This document shows, in pieces, positions 20,874-29,673 of a stretch of DNA of 33,317 nucleotides. The stretch lies in the NCBI GenBank assembly GCA_032718475.1, contig JAUCBJ010006676.1:1-33317 (forward strand). The letters run 5' to 3'. Under the pieces are notes generated by a model. That model did not search any database and was not told where the DNA came from. It worked only from the letters and a program-made list of their open reading frames with translations. Positions within the stretch are counted from its first letter, which is position 1, and every line of letters starts with the position of its first letter. A program made the position numbers and the translations under genes. This stretch comes from Nemertoderma westbladi. Lineage: Eukaryota > Xenacoelomorpha > Nemertodermatida > Nemertodermatidae.

Positions 20874-21099
20874 CTCGGTGACAGTTGGACCACACTGACA
20901 CCCATTGGGTGTCATATGACACCCAATTATTAGGCTAATTAGACCCTAATTGATAGGTGGCATCAATTAATTAGTACAATTAAACCCTAATAGGTGTCTT
21001 ACGACTCCTAATTAGGGTTTAATTGATTATCCTAATTAATCAGACTGATTAGCGCCCTGACACACAATGAGTCATCAGTGTGGTCCAACTGTCACCGAG
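20874..21099. mobile_element. MITE-like element with perfect terminal inverted repeats
   Basis: This 226 bp segment has perfect 25 bp inverted ends, starting CTCGGTGACAGTTGG and ending CCAACTGTCACCGAG. Inside lie a perfect 24 bp palindrome (20904-20927, centre GTCATATGAC) and a 15 bp stem at 20977-20991 with 21011-21025. It has no coding capacity. No target-site duplication is evident, so the superfamily is not assigned. Confidence 0.8.
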
Positions 21100-21464
21100 A
21101 GGAGCAAAGGGTTTCATAAGTGACACCGCGGCTCTTTTATTTATTAATACCTATTTATTTATATTTAATTTAATTAATTATTTGTATTTTATTTTACTTT
21201 ATACATTGATTTCTTAGCCATACTTAGCCATAGGGTATACAGCTCCCTTACTGGTAACTAATTACTCTTATCTATATCCAGACAGCTTTATCGTTGACCT
21301 TTGACCTTTGACCCCCAATTAGCTTTAACCAAGCAACAGCTTATTAATAATAGTTGTATCCAAGCGCCCCGCCCCACCCCGTGACAGCTCTGATTACTAA
21401 TTACTCTTACCTATATCCAGCCGTCTACAGTTCCATAGTCTGCCGCTAGAGGGCGTATGATCTG
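21100..21464. other. Spacer between the MITE and element C
   Basis: About 365 bp, AT-rich, without a gene. It contains a 24 bp near-exact direct repeat (CTAATTACTCTTAYCTATAT...) at 21258-21281 and 21397-21420 and the TGACCT array at 21295-21314. The bases before 21465 (gatctg) are the flank of the element C LTR; the partner duplication lies outside the window. Confidence 0.5.
21295..21314 (-). promoter_or_regulatory. Triple DR1-like nuclear-receptor half sites
   Basis: TGACCT, TGACCT and TGACCC are each separated by one T. On the - strand this is three AGGTCA-type half sites at one-base spacing, the DR1 pattern bound by RXR/HNF4-type receptors in animals. No gene is adjacent, so function is doubtful. 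Confidence 0.3.
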
Positions 21465-21992
21465 TGTGACGGGATCCAGGAGGGATCCCGATTTATCCGG
21501 TATTTAGTTTACGCGTCCCCGCCGTGTATAAAGAGTAAACGAAAACAGTGAATGAGTTCTGATGTTCGGTGTATAATAACTGATGGGTATAAGATATAGA
21601 TATAGATATGTGGAAGGCGGGATACGGTAACTAAAAGTCCCGTGCTCCCCTATCTAAACTAACTAACCTATGCTAGCACTACTGCACTGAGATAACTGAA
21701 TTACTGATATTGGGTTACTGGTTATATCGCACGGTTGGCCTAATTACTACCTAATCGATGCCTTGCCCCCCTCTGATTGGTTGATACCCTTGTTGGCGCC
21801 CCGTGGAGTGTTCCCGTTCACTCCACCTATTCTCTCTGGGTTAGGGGTTTGGCCCCTGACCCTTTATTGTGTGCTTCCTTCCCACTCTTATTGGGATGGC
21901 ACGAGTTGGTTAATTACCCAATCTCGTGGCTCCCAATATTGCTTATCGGCTTATAACTTTATGGGGTGTTAGCGGGATTGAATAAGCTAACA
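21465..21992 (-). repeat. 3' LTR of element C
   Basis: A 528 bp LTR which on the - strand starts TGTTAGC and ends CCCGTCACA. Perfect or near-perfect hairpins include TGTTAGC/GCTAACA at the start, CACGAG/CTCGTG (21900-21928), AGGGG/CCCCT, GTGGAGTG/CACTCCAC near 21808 and CGGGATCC/GGATCCCG at the end. Confidence 0.9.
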
Positions 21993-22001
21993 CTCCCCCC
22001 C
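21993..22001 (-). promoter_or_regulatory. Polypurine tract of element C
   Basis: GGGGGGGAG on the - strand directly abuts the TGTTAGC start of the 3' LTR, the position required for the primer of plus-strand synthesis. Confidence 0.85.
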
Positions 22002-22030
22002 ATGCTATCTTCCCGGTAAGAAGATAGCAT
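22002..22030 (-). repeat. Perfect stem-loop beside the polypurine tract
   Basis: ATGCTATCTT (22002-22011) pairs with AAGATAGCAT (22021-22030) around a 9 nt loop. It touches the polypurine tract, so it could shape priming or RNA 3' structure; that is inference. A second hairpin, CCCGAT/ATCGGG, follows at 22064-22080. Confidence 0.75.
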
Positions 22031-22671
22031 CAACCAAAAAAGTGCGCTACAATCCCGCTGGATCCCGATCTAGTATCGGGTGTGGGGTGGAATCCTTTTC
22101 TCTCGGAGCCGGCTTTCCAGGCCGCTCCCTATGGGTATGATAACGCTACCCTGTGTGCCTAGCGTCTCATGTCGGGCCGATCGCGCTCACCTCTCACGCG
22201 ACTTTTGTTTCCCCAACACTTTCGCCCTATCTCCTCTCCACTCTCACCCTAACTCTCTCATACCCTCGGACCTCCTCGTCCCCCACTCAGCCTCTTATTC
22301 TCCCCCCCCACACTAGAATTGCGTTCGCACTCTCTCCGCACTTCGCACTCTTACTCCGTTCCTCAACCCCACTTTGACTACCTCATCCCTTCTGACGAAT
22401 CTCACCCCCCTCCCATGCCGTCGCATTCAAGAAGTGTGAAATCGTCTGGTGTCTCGTCCATAGTGCCATAGTCAGTTTACCCCCCAGTCCCAGTAGCTAA
22501 TTGAGAAAGGTTGTATGACTATAGTACTTACTCCGAACGTAAATATTTCTAGATTACTGATTACTACGTACCTACATACAAACTGTACTTATATGATTAT
22601 TTACATTAATTAAATTTGTACATAGTTCGCACGTCTCGCGTGGCGCCTTCCAGGCGCACTACGTCAAAGCC
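22031..22671 (-). other. Element C 3' untranslated region, inner part
   Basis: About 640 bp, pyrimidine-rich on the + strand, without a credible gene on either strand. Open frames on the + strand here are compositional. It ends at a small hairpin repeat (22639-22664). Confidence 0.5.
22639..22664. repeat. Hairpin direct repeat, copy 1
   Basis: CGTGGCGCCTTCCAGGCGCA is followed by CTACGT, a hairpin GCGCC/GGCGC. A related copy lies at 23217-23243, so the two flank the triple-CCHC remnant. Confidence 0.55.
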
Positions 22672-23190
22672 TCAGTCCATCCCTCCTTGGCGTCCGTGGT
22701 GTCCCCGAAAGTTGCACTTCGGACATCGGTTCTGCAACCGTGGACACGCTCCCATCCTGTGGCTCGGTTCTCGGCAGTAGAGACAAAAGGTTCCCTTCTG
22801 GAACCGATACAAGCAGCTCCTTTCCTGGTGGGTCTGTCTCCCACAGTAGTCGCAGCCGAGTACCAATGTCTCCCGTCCCACCTCGTCTTTCGTCCCAAGC
22901 GATCTCCGCGGTCTATGGAGTCGCTGGTGGTGAACTTCTCCACGTTGCTGTCTCTATCTACATCGATCTCTCCGCCCCTCTCGGGCATCGTTTGCAATCC
23001 CGACGTCGACTGTTTCGGTGATCCCACCGTTCACCCCAGTTCTTTCCCTAGAGACTCCCCCGAACTCCCTGACGAAGCCCAACGAAGTTCGTCTAAGGCC
23101 GCTTGTTCCTCGAAGCCGTAGCTCTGCGCCCTAGCTTCCTCCTTCCTCTCCTCTGCTTCTCTCCTCTCTCGTAAGTTTGCCTGCCATCTC
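22672..23190 (-). pseudogene. Triple-CCHC remnant behind pol in element C
   Basis: On the - strand a Glu/Arg-rich frame (LRERREAEERKEEARAQSYG) from about 23190 runs through a TGA into DRGDRLGRKTRW. After a frame change near 22885 it gives zinc knuckles CDYCGRQTHQERSC and CLYCREPSHRMGAC, both C-x2-C-x4-H-x4-C, and a third, CPKCNFRGHHGRQGG, whose last cysteine is replaced. The stop follows the knuckles closely. Spacers of 9 and 6 residues mirror the 10 and 6 in the element B protein. Element C's own Gag already has a different knuckle pair (ORF at 26301-29615, residues 354-401), so this is an additional, decayed ORF. Homology to the B protein is inferred from knuckle spacing. Confidence 0.6.
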
Positions 23191-23639
23191 GAACTCTGCC
23201 CGATCGCTCACCCGTACGTGGTGCCTTGCCAAGGCGCAAACGTGATGAGTGATGGGTTTAGATGGTTTAAGTTCAGTTCGATGGCCTATCTCTTTCTGAA
23301 TTTCTGAGTTAGTTATTGCCTATTCTCACTACTGTTACCATAATTTGTTCCCTTTCTTAGCCCTATTCTTATTCTAATCTATCTATCTATTTTAATTTCA
23401 ATCCTACTACCTTACTGTTTCCTATTACTTGCCACTGCCCATGGACTACTCCATCTCCCAATCCACACTCTGGCCTACTCTGTGGGCCTGTGCAGTACAG
23501 CAGTATATGTCGCGCGGCCTACACGATCTATCCAACTGTACTCATATGCCCCCCTCTCGCTACTAACGCTACTTACTGCTAACTAATATCTATATCTTAT
23601 ATACCCTTCTACCTCTTACTCTATCTCTCTCTAACTAAT
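23191..23639 (-). other. Element C 3' region between the CCHC remnant and the array
   Basis: About 450 bp of CT-rich sequence (+ strand) with no gene seen. It contains the second hairpin repeat, CGTGGTGCCTTGCCAAGGCG (from 23217), and towards 23600 it grades into CTAACT-like hexamers that form the linkers of the array. Confidence 0.45.
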
Positions 23640-24202
23640 GGTACTACGTACCCTCTAACTCTAACTCTGACTAACGGTACTACGTACCCTCTAACTCTAA
23701 CTCCAACTAACGGTACTACGTACCCTCTATCTCGAACTCTAACTAACGGTACTACGTACCCTCTAACTCTAACTCTAACTAACGGTACTACGTACCCTCT
23801 AACTCTTCTTTAACTAACTAACTAACTAGGTAGTACGTACCTCTTGACTAACTTCTCTAACTAGGTACTACGTACCTACTAACTCTCTAACTAGGTACTA
23901 CGTACCTACTAACTCTCTAACTAGGTACTACGTACCTACTAACTCTCTAACTAGGTACTACGTACCTACTAACTCTCTAACTAGGTACTACGTACCTACT
24001 AACTCTCTAACTAACTCTAGGTACTACGTACCTACTAACTAAATAACTAACTCTAGGTACTACGTACCCACTAACTAACTAACTAGCTCTAGGTACTACG
24101 TACCTACTAACTAACTAACTAACTCTAGGTACCACATACCTACTAACTAACTATCTAACTCTAGGTACTACGTACCTACTAACTAACTAGGTACTACGTA
24201 CC
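23640..24202. repeat. GGTACTACGTACC tandem array
   Basis: Seventeen copies or near-copies of the 13 bp motif GGTACTACGTACC (inverted GGTAC/GTACC around TAC, containing palindrome TACGTA). Starts at 23640, 23676, 23712, 23748 and 23784 are exactly 36 bp apart; 23864 to 23984 step by 30 bp; 23984 to 24164 step by 36 bp again. Linkers are CTAACT/ACTA-type repeats. Variants are GGTAGTACGTACC near 23828 and GGTACCACATACC at 24128. Confidence 0.9.
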
Positions 24203-24350
24203 TTCTGCCTACTAACTGCGTACCTACTATGTACTATTATTTAATTTTATTTTATTTTTCAAATTTTATATGTGGGAAGGGCGTCTCGCCCTCAATCCCA
24301 CCCCCCTCAGTCCAAAACTTGGACGACTAAACAACGCACTAACTCCACTT

Positions 24351-26297
24351 CTAAGGTGCCCCTTCTAGAAGACAGCATTTCCCTACCGCTCTCCTGTAGG
24401 TTTTTCTGTCCTTCGCGCCTATCTTGCCACCTATCCGCACTTCTACCGATCGGACTCTTCCGTCCTCATCGGAGTAAGTGCCTACAACTCTCGCCAACCG
24501 CCACTGGTTGTTGATGATAGTATCATCTGTAACGATTACGAGATCTCCTACTCTTAACTCCCTTCTCGGCTTCCTCCACTTGCTTCGCTTATGAAGTGTG
24601 GGTAGGTATTCTTCTACCCACCTCCTCCAATACTCTGCGCTTATTGCTTTAGCGACTTTCCAACTTTGGCGGGAGTGTATGTCATCTGGGTCTACACCCC
24701 GCATATCGATGGTTGCTGGCCTTTCCATTAGGAAATGGCTAGGCGTTAGCACGTCTAGTGACTCAGGGTCATCATTCTCCGGGTATAGCGGTCTGCTATT
24801 AATGATCCCCTCGCACTTCGCAAGTACTGTCCGTAAGACGTCCTCAGTGACCATGTGGGTGTTCATTAGCTTCGTCATTAGACGCTTTGAACTGCCCACC
24901 AGTCTCTCGACGCATCCTAGTGTATGTGGTGCATACGGCGTCCTTTTCTCCCACTTTACTTGTCGTCTCCTCATGGCTGCCCTGACTTCTTCTCCCTCCA
25001 AGATGTCCAAGGCCTCTGCCATCTCACTCTCTGCGCCCACAAAGTTGGTGCCGTTGTCACTGTATATCACTGCGATCGTCCCACCTTTGCGGTCCCTAAA
25101 CCTTTCTAAGGCGTTAATGAACGCTGATGCGGTTGCATCTTGGGCGAGTTCTATCCCTACCGCCCTTGTATTGTTGCATACGAAGATAATGCCGTAGCGT
25201 TTCTCCGTGTGTCGCATCACTTTGATCTTTATCGGCCCGAACATGTCCACACCGCAATGCGTAAATGGCGGGTCGTGCTGTCTTACCCTACTCGCCGGTA
25301 GTGGCGCCATCTCCTGTATGGCTCGCTCCTTCTTCGCTCGTCGGCAGGTCTGGCACTGCCCCACTACCGCTTTAACCTTCTTCCTTAATTGTTTGACCCA
25401 ATAGGTCCTCCTTATCTCTGTGAGGGTTTGGTTGGTGCCCCCATGCAATATCGATTTGTGGGAGTCCCATATAATCTGGTGGACTATTGGCGATCCTGTA
25501 GGAATGATGATGGGTTTCGGTGGTACGACTATGCTGTTGTTGTATCCCACCCTAGAATTCATTACTAGAATCCCATCGTCATTGAGTTGTGGCGACTGCG
25601 TAATCAGCTCGCTGTCCCGTCGGAGGTGCTGATGGTTACCGACGCGTTCCACCTCGTCGCCGTAGTTCTTCCGTTGTTCATAGCGGATCACTGCCTTGGC
25701 CGCTCCTTCCAGATCTATGGCTGTCCTGATCTTCTTGTCCTTGCCGACTCCCGCAAGGAATTTCCCAAAGGCTCTCCAGTACGCCACTAGTTTCTTGGTC
25801 TTATACCAACTAGAACTGTAGCTGAGGAGTTTATCCGTTGGGTTATCGCACAGTTCCCTTCCTGGTTGCATGTCCCTAATCTCCCTCACCATCTGGGAGT
25901 ATATCTCTTCTCCCTCTGAATCTCCCTCTTCTCCTTCTGATACTACTTCCGAGCCCGGGTCCACCTTCCTCATCGGCGGCCAGGACTCCCTATCGCTCAG
26001 AAATTGTGGCCCATGTTGCCACAATACTTCCTTCTTCAGGAAAGTGTGGCGTTCCACGCCCCTCGAGAGCAAGTCCGCTGGGTTCTCGTCTGTTGGGCAG
26101 TAGTGCCACCTTTCCAGTTCTGTACTCGCCCTTATTTCGTCCACTCTATTCGCGACGAATATCGGGTATCTCGTCCTTTCGTTGTGTAGCCAACCAAGCA
26201 CTACCATGGAGTCCGTCCAGTAGTGTGTCTCCACTATGTTGGGAATAGTATCCACTAGGTAGGTTGTGGCTCTAACTCCTAGTCTCGCAGCTGTCAA
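24351..26297 (-). CDS. pol: Element C pol, C-terminal part: RNase H end and integrase
   Basis: This 648-codon frame continues the pol after the in-frame TGA at 26301-26303; the apparent start is only the first TTG behind that stop. Residues 1-80 finish the RNase H-like region (YWTDSMVVLGWL, ENPADLLSRG). The integrase zinc site uses H280, H285, C315 and C318. The catalytic core has D351 (GVDMFGP), D414 (YSDNGTNF) and E464 (GCVERLVGSSKR), so the DDE triad is complete. The C-terminal domain common to BEL/Pao follows (SWKVAKAISAEYWRRWVEEYLP, GDLVIV, near 545-590). Integrase inserts the cDNA into the host chromosome. This part has no break. Confidence 0.92.
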   Translation of the reverse strand: MTAARLGVRATTYLVDTIPNIVETHYWTDSMVVLGWLHNERTRYPIFVANRVDEIRASTELERWHYCPTDENPADLLSRGVERHTFLKKEVLWQHGPQFLSDRESWPPMRKVDPGSEVVSEGEEGDSEGEEIYSQMVREIRDMQPGRELCDNPTDKLLSYSSSWYKTKKLVAYWRAFGKFLAGVGKDKKIRTAIDLEGAAKAVIRYEQRKNYGDEVERVGNHQHLRRDSELITQSPQLNDDGILVMNSRVGYNNSIVVPPKPIIIPTGSPIVHQIIWDSHKSILHGGTNQTLTEIRRTYWVKQLRKKVKAVVGQCQTCRRAKKERAIQEMAPLPASRVRQHDPPFTHCGVDMFGPIKIKVMRHTEKRYGIIFVCNNTRAVGIELAQDATASAFINALERFRDRKGGTIAVIYSDNGTNFVGAESEMAEALDILEGEEVRAAMRRRQVKWEKRTPYAPHTLGCVERLVGSSKRLMTKLMNTHMVTEDVLRTVLAKCEGIINSRPLYPENDDPESLDVLTPSHFLMERPATIDMRGVDPDDIHSRQSWKVAKAISAEYWRRWVEEYLPTLHKRSKWRKPRRELRVGDLVIVTDDTIINNQWRLARVVGTYSDEDGRVRSVEVRIGGKIGAKDRKTYRRAVGKCCLLEGAP

Positions 26298-26300
26298 TTC

Positions 26301-29300
26301 TCACTTGGGAACTGATGCTGAATCTGGCGGCGTTGACTTTGCTTTGCTAAAGGCTAGCCTTGGCTTATGAGCCCCCTCTCCTGGTACTAAGTAGAGTGCC
26401 GCTCCGTACGCTTCCAACGACGCGTCGGAGAACATGTGTAGGTCCAGATTCGTCATGTTCCCATCCGGGAAATACACCCGTGGCATGTTGTATGTTCCCA
26501 TCTTCTCCAAGTCTCCTGTCCACTTGCCCCACTGCTTCTTGATTTCCTCTGGTACCTCTACGTCCCACTCATCTTTCAATTTGTATACTCTCTTGAGTAT
26601 CTGTTTCCCCGTGACTAATAATGGGGATGCTAGGCCTAGGGGATCGTATATCCTTGCTATATACGATACATAGCCCCTCTTCGTGTGGATGTCTGCACCC
26701 TCCTGGCTCAGCTGATACTTCAGTTCGTCTGTCTCTCTATCCCACACGATTCCCAATGCCTTCTGCTGGGATTGTGTTCTCTTATTCGCCATGTCCTGCC
26801 CTTTGGCTGTTGTGGGGTTATCCATGGTCGATTCTTGCCTCTTGTCCTCTATCGCCTTGATAAATTCTTCCGAGCTGGATTGGAATTTGGTCAGGTTAAA
26901 GCCGGATCCTTTCAGGATGTCGCGAACCTCGCGCCCTGTGTCCAGTATCTCCTCAACCGTATTTCCAGACTCCATTCCGTCGTCTACGTAGAAGCCGCGT
27001 CGAATCATATCGACGGCCCTACTGCTGTATCTATCTTCCTTCCCCTTTACTGTGTCTCTCACTGCCATAGTCGTTGTGAATGAGGACGACTTGGCCCCCA
27101 TGTTCTGTACTACCATCTTATATGCTGGTATTATCGGCGGTTCTTCCTCGCCGTTATACCATAAAAAGCGTTGACTGTCGCTATCTTCCTCTGTTACACG
27201 GACTTGGTTGAACATGCCTTCTATGTCACACGTGAAGGCGTGTTTCCCATTTCGAAATCTAAGTAACACCTCTATGCCCGAATTGTAAATGTTTGGGCCT
27301 TCTAACAGGTAATCGTTTAAGCATTTTCCGTCGGTCTTTGCCGATGCGTCGACTACCATCCTTAGTTTACCTTTCTTTGGATCTAAAGCCACGTGCAGTG
27401 GCAGGTAATATGTTCTATCCGTGTTCGGCTCGTCGACCGGTAACTCCACGGCCCATCCTTTCTCGACGTACTTCTTAATTGTTTTGTGGATGTACTCATT
27501 CTTCTCGGGGCTCCGTTTTAGTGTTTGTTTCAGTTTGCGGAGTCTCGTGAGTACCATCCCCCTATTGTCGGGCAGCGGTATCTTCGGTAGTTTCCATACC
27601 ATTCCTATAGTATACCGTCCCTCATCGCACGTCATTGATTCCTCCACGCTTTGTAGAGCCTGCTTGTCTTCTACTGAGGTCCCGACTCCGGTTTCTTTCA
27701 GTCCCTCGAAATCTTGTCTGAGCAGTCTTTTGAGCTGCTGCTCTGCTCCCTCGTCACTCATTTCCTGCATTGTTCCCGCGAACATGCATCCTGATGTCTC
27801 CGACATCCTAAATGGTATCTTGCTCTTGATTGGACCACTCAGCGTCCACCCAAATGGTGTTAATATGGCCACCGGGTCACTCTGCTTATCTTCGCCGAAG
27901 ACCGTTTGCATTCTTTCGTGGGCCGTTGGGCAGTCCATACCTACTATGATGGACACCTTCCTAACGTCCACGTCTGGGATTGAGAAGTCAATGTTGTCCA
28001 GGAATTTGTACTGCTCAACCTCGATGTTGGTTGGCCGCCTGGCATTGATATTAATTGACTCTATCATTTGGATGGGGTCGATGGTTGCCCCATAGTCGCA
28101 TCCTGGTGCCACTGCTGCAATTGCCCACCGTCCTGTCCTCATCTCTAGGATCTCATCTTTGCTAGAGATGGTTGTTACCGCCATTCTGCTTGGCCTCGTT
28201 CTCAATCCTATTTCTTCGGCCACCCATTCCTCAACTAATGTGAAGGCAGCTCCACTATCAACCAGCATTAGTGTTGTTACTGATCGATTGCCTTCCCCGA
28301 TCACTCGCACTGGTACTACTCCAAGTAACACCGTTCCCCTCTTCTTCGCCCCTTCTGTGCTCGTCGCCATCGTTTGGCCTCTCCTTTGACCAAATTGTAT
28401 TGGCCTCTCCTTGCACTCCCTTGCTCTATGTCCACTCATTACACATCGCGAGCAGATTTTATTGCTCGACGCGTAATCTATCTGATCTTGCCTAGGTAAC
28501 GCCTGCCAGTACCTGCAGTTCATGGTTTTATGAAGCGCATTTGCGTGTAACTGGCATTTGCTCTTTGGGTCGTAGCCCTCTTTATACAGTGCATTGCGTA
28601 TCGCAGTTGCATTCGTACCAAAGTCCCTACTATTCTTATTGTTTGGATTCAGCCTACTGGACGTACTGGGGTTATGTTTATTCGTGCTGTTATTGTTCCC
28701 CTGTCCGTTCCATGGTGTGGTCTCATCTTCGGCTAGCTGTGGACTTGCAGTCCCCTGCGTCGCTGCATATGGCAATGATTGCCTGAGTCTCGGTAATGCG
28801 TTTGATGTATTGTGCTCTGGTTTCGGTCTATGATAATCTATCTTCGGTCCCTTTCCCAGGCTATCTTCGCTATAGACTGGGTCAGTTATTAGCTCAGCCT
28901 CGTAGTTTAAGAAGTTTGACATTTCTTCTAAACCCGGTTCCGCACCCTTCTTGTCTCGAGTGGAGAAAGCAATTTTCCTCCACTTGTTGCGCATCCAACT
29001 CGGTAGTGCCTGCGCTATCGTGGTGATGTTATTGGACGCATTGAGCTCGTATGGCGCGTCTAGCGTCTTCAGCACGATCAGCGCCTTTTCGACTTTGTTA
29101 GCGAACGTCTTAATGCTAACGGGATTATCCTGCAGGCCACCCGATGTTATGCCCCTCAGCGTCTGCCTGATGATCTTGGCCGGGTGCCCGTATTCCCTAT
29201 CCAGTGCCCGCCATGCTGTCGTGAAGCCGCCCTCTATTCCTTGATATTGCCTCACGATGTCGTATGCTGGGCCTCCCGTGTACACTTGTAGATACTTTAG

Positions 29301-29615
29301 GCACTCCGCCTGCGTCAAGTTTTTTGTTAGTATTTCGTTACTATACATGCGCCGAAACTGTAGATATTCTTCCGGCCTACTCCCATCGAATTTGAATGGT
29401 TCCACGGGTGGTAGCTCGATCCTCGTTTTCAACGCATCGATCAACGTGGCCATCCCCATCGCCTGCGCTTCCAATGGATTCGACGGGTGCTGTATAGTTT
29501 CTCCTGTCTGGTGCGGTTCGTCCGTCCTATTTCTCGATCTTCTCTGACTTGGGTATGTCATCGGGGGTAGCGGCCCCCTCCATATTTCTGTGTCACACGA
29601 CTTATTCTCATCCAA
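26301..29615 (-). CDS. gag-pol: Element C Gag-protease-RT-RNase H, ended by premature TGA
   Basis: A 1,104-codon frame ending at the TGA 26301-26303. In order: Gag core with LPPVEPFKFDGSRPEEYLQF (about 68-87, the DUF1759 type); two zinc knuckles, CQLHANALHKTMNC (354-367, histidine for the second cysteine) and CSRCVMSGHRAREC (388-401); aspartic protease DSGA (453-456); IIVGMDCP and PFGWTLSG linking to RT; RT motif A D797 and active site YVDD (876-879); RNase H-like MFSDASLEAYGAALYLV (1061-1077). The TGA falls just after SASVPK, within the conserved stretch before ELTAARLG, and would cut RNase H and integrase off. The TTG start is arbitrary: the frame is open upstream to the G run at 29683-29695. 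Confidence 0.92.
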   Translation of the reverse strand: MDENKSCDTEIWRGPLPPMTYPSQRRSRNRTDEPHQTGETIQHPSNPLEAQAMGMATLIDALKTRIELPPVEPFKFDGSRPEEYLQFRRMYSNEILTKNLTQAECLKYLQVYTGGPAYDIVRQYQGIEGGFTTAWRALDREYGHPAKIIRQTLRGITSGGLQDNPVSIKTFANKVEKALIVLKTLDAPYELNASNNITTIAQALPSWMRNKWRKIAFSTRDKKGAEPGLEEMSNFLNYEAELITDPVYSEDSLGKGPKIDYHRPKPEHNTSNALPRLRQSLPYAATQGTASPQLAEDETTPWNGQGNNNSTNKHNPSTSSRLNPNNKNSRDFGTNATAIRNALYKEGYDPKSKCQLHANALHKTMNCRYWQALPRQDQIDYASSNKICSRCVMSGHRARECKERPIQFGQRRGQTMATSTEGAKKRGTVLLGVVPVRVIGEGNRSVTTLMLVDSGAAFTLVEEWVAEEIGLRTRPSRMAVTTISSKDEILEMRTGRWAIAAVAPGCDYGATIDPIQMIESININARRPTNIEVEQYKFLDNIDFSIPDVDVRKVSIIVGMDCPTAHERMQTVFGEDKQSDPVAILTPFGWTLSGPIKSKIPFRMSETSGCMFAGTMQEMSDEGAEQQLKRLLRQDFEGLKETGVGTSVEDKQALQSVEESMTCDEGRYTIGMVWKLPKIPLPDNRGMVLTRLRKLKQTLKRSPEKNEYIHKTIKKYVEKGWAVELPVDEPNTDRTYYLPLHVALDPKKGKLRMVVDASAKTDGKCLNDYLLEGPNIYNSGIEVLLRFRNGKHAFTCDIEGMFNQVRVTEEDSDSQRFLWYNGEEEPPIIPAYKMVVQNMGAKSSSFTTTMAVRDTVKGKEDRYSSRAVDMIRRGFYVDDGMESGNTVEEILDTGREVRDILKGSGFNLTKFQSSSEEFIKAIEDKRQESTMDNPTTAKGQDMANKRTQSQQKALGIVWDRETDELKYQLSQEGADIHTKRGYVSYIARIYDPLGLASPLLVTGKQILKRVYKLKDEWDVEVPEEIKKQWGKWTGDLEKMGTYNMPRVYFPDGNMTNLDLHMFSDASLEAYGAALYLVPGEGAHKPRLAFSKAKSTPPDSASVPK

Positions 29616-29673
29616 GGGTCTCGTTGTTCTTGCTCCTATCGGGGTATATTGTTGATATTGTGATGGGGGAATG

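Noticed and set aside
22080-22377. + strand frames in the CT-rich 3' region of element C
   Set aside because: Composition-driven, Ser/Pro/Leu-rich, no domain and no start context; the region is the untranslated part of the - strand element.
23640-24202. CRISPR-like array, from regular 36 and 30 bp spacing
   Set aside because: Spacers are CTAACT-type repeats and not unique, repeats are only 13 bp, and the array lies in a eukaryotic retrotransposon without cas genes.
24598-25197. Long + strand frames opposite the element C pol
   Set aside because: They are shadows of the - strand pol, which has all catalytic motifs in order.
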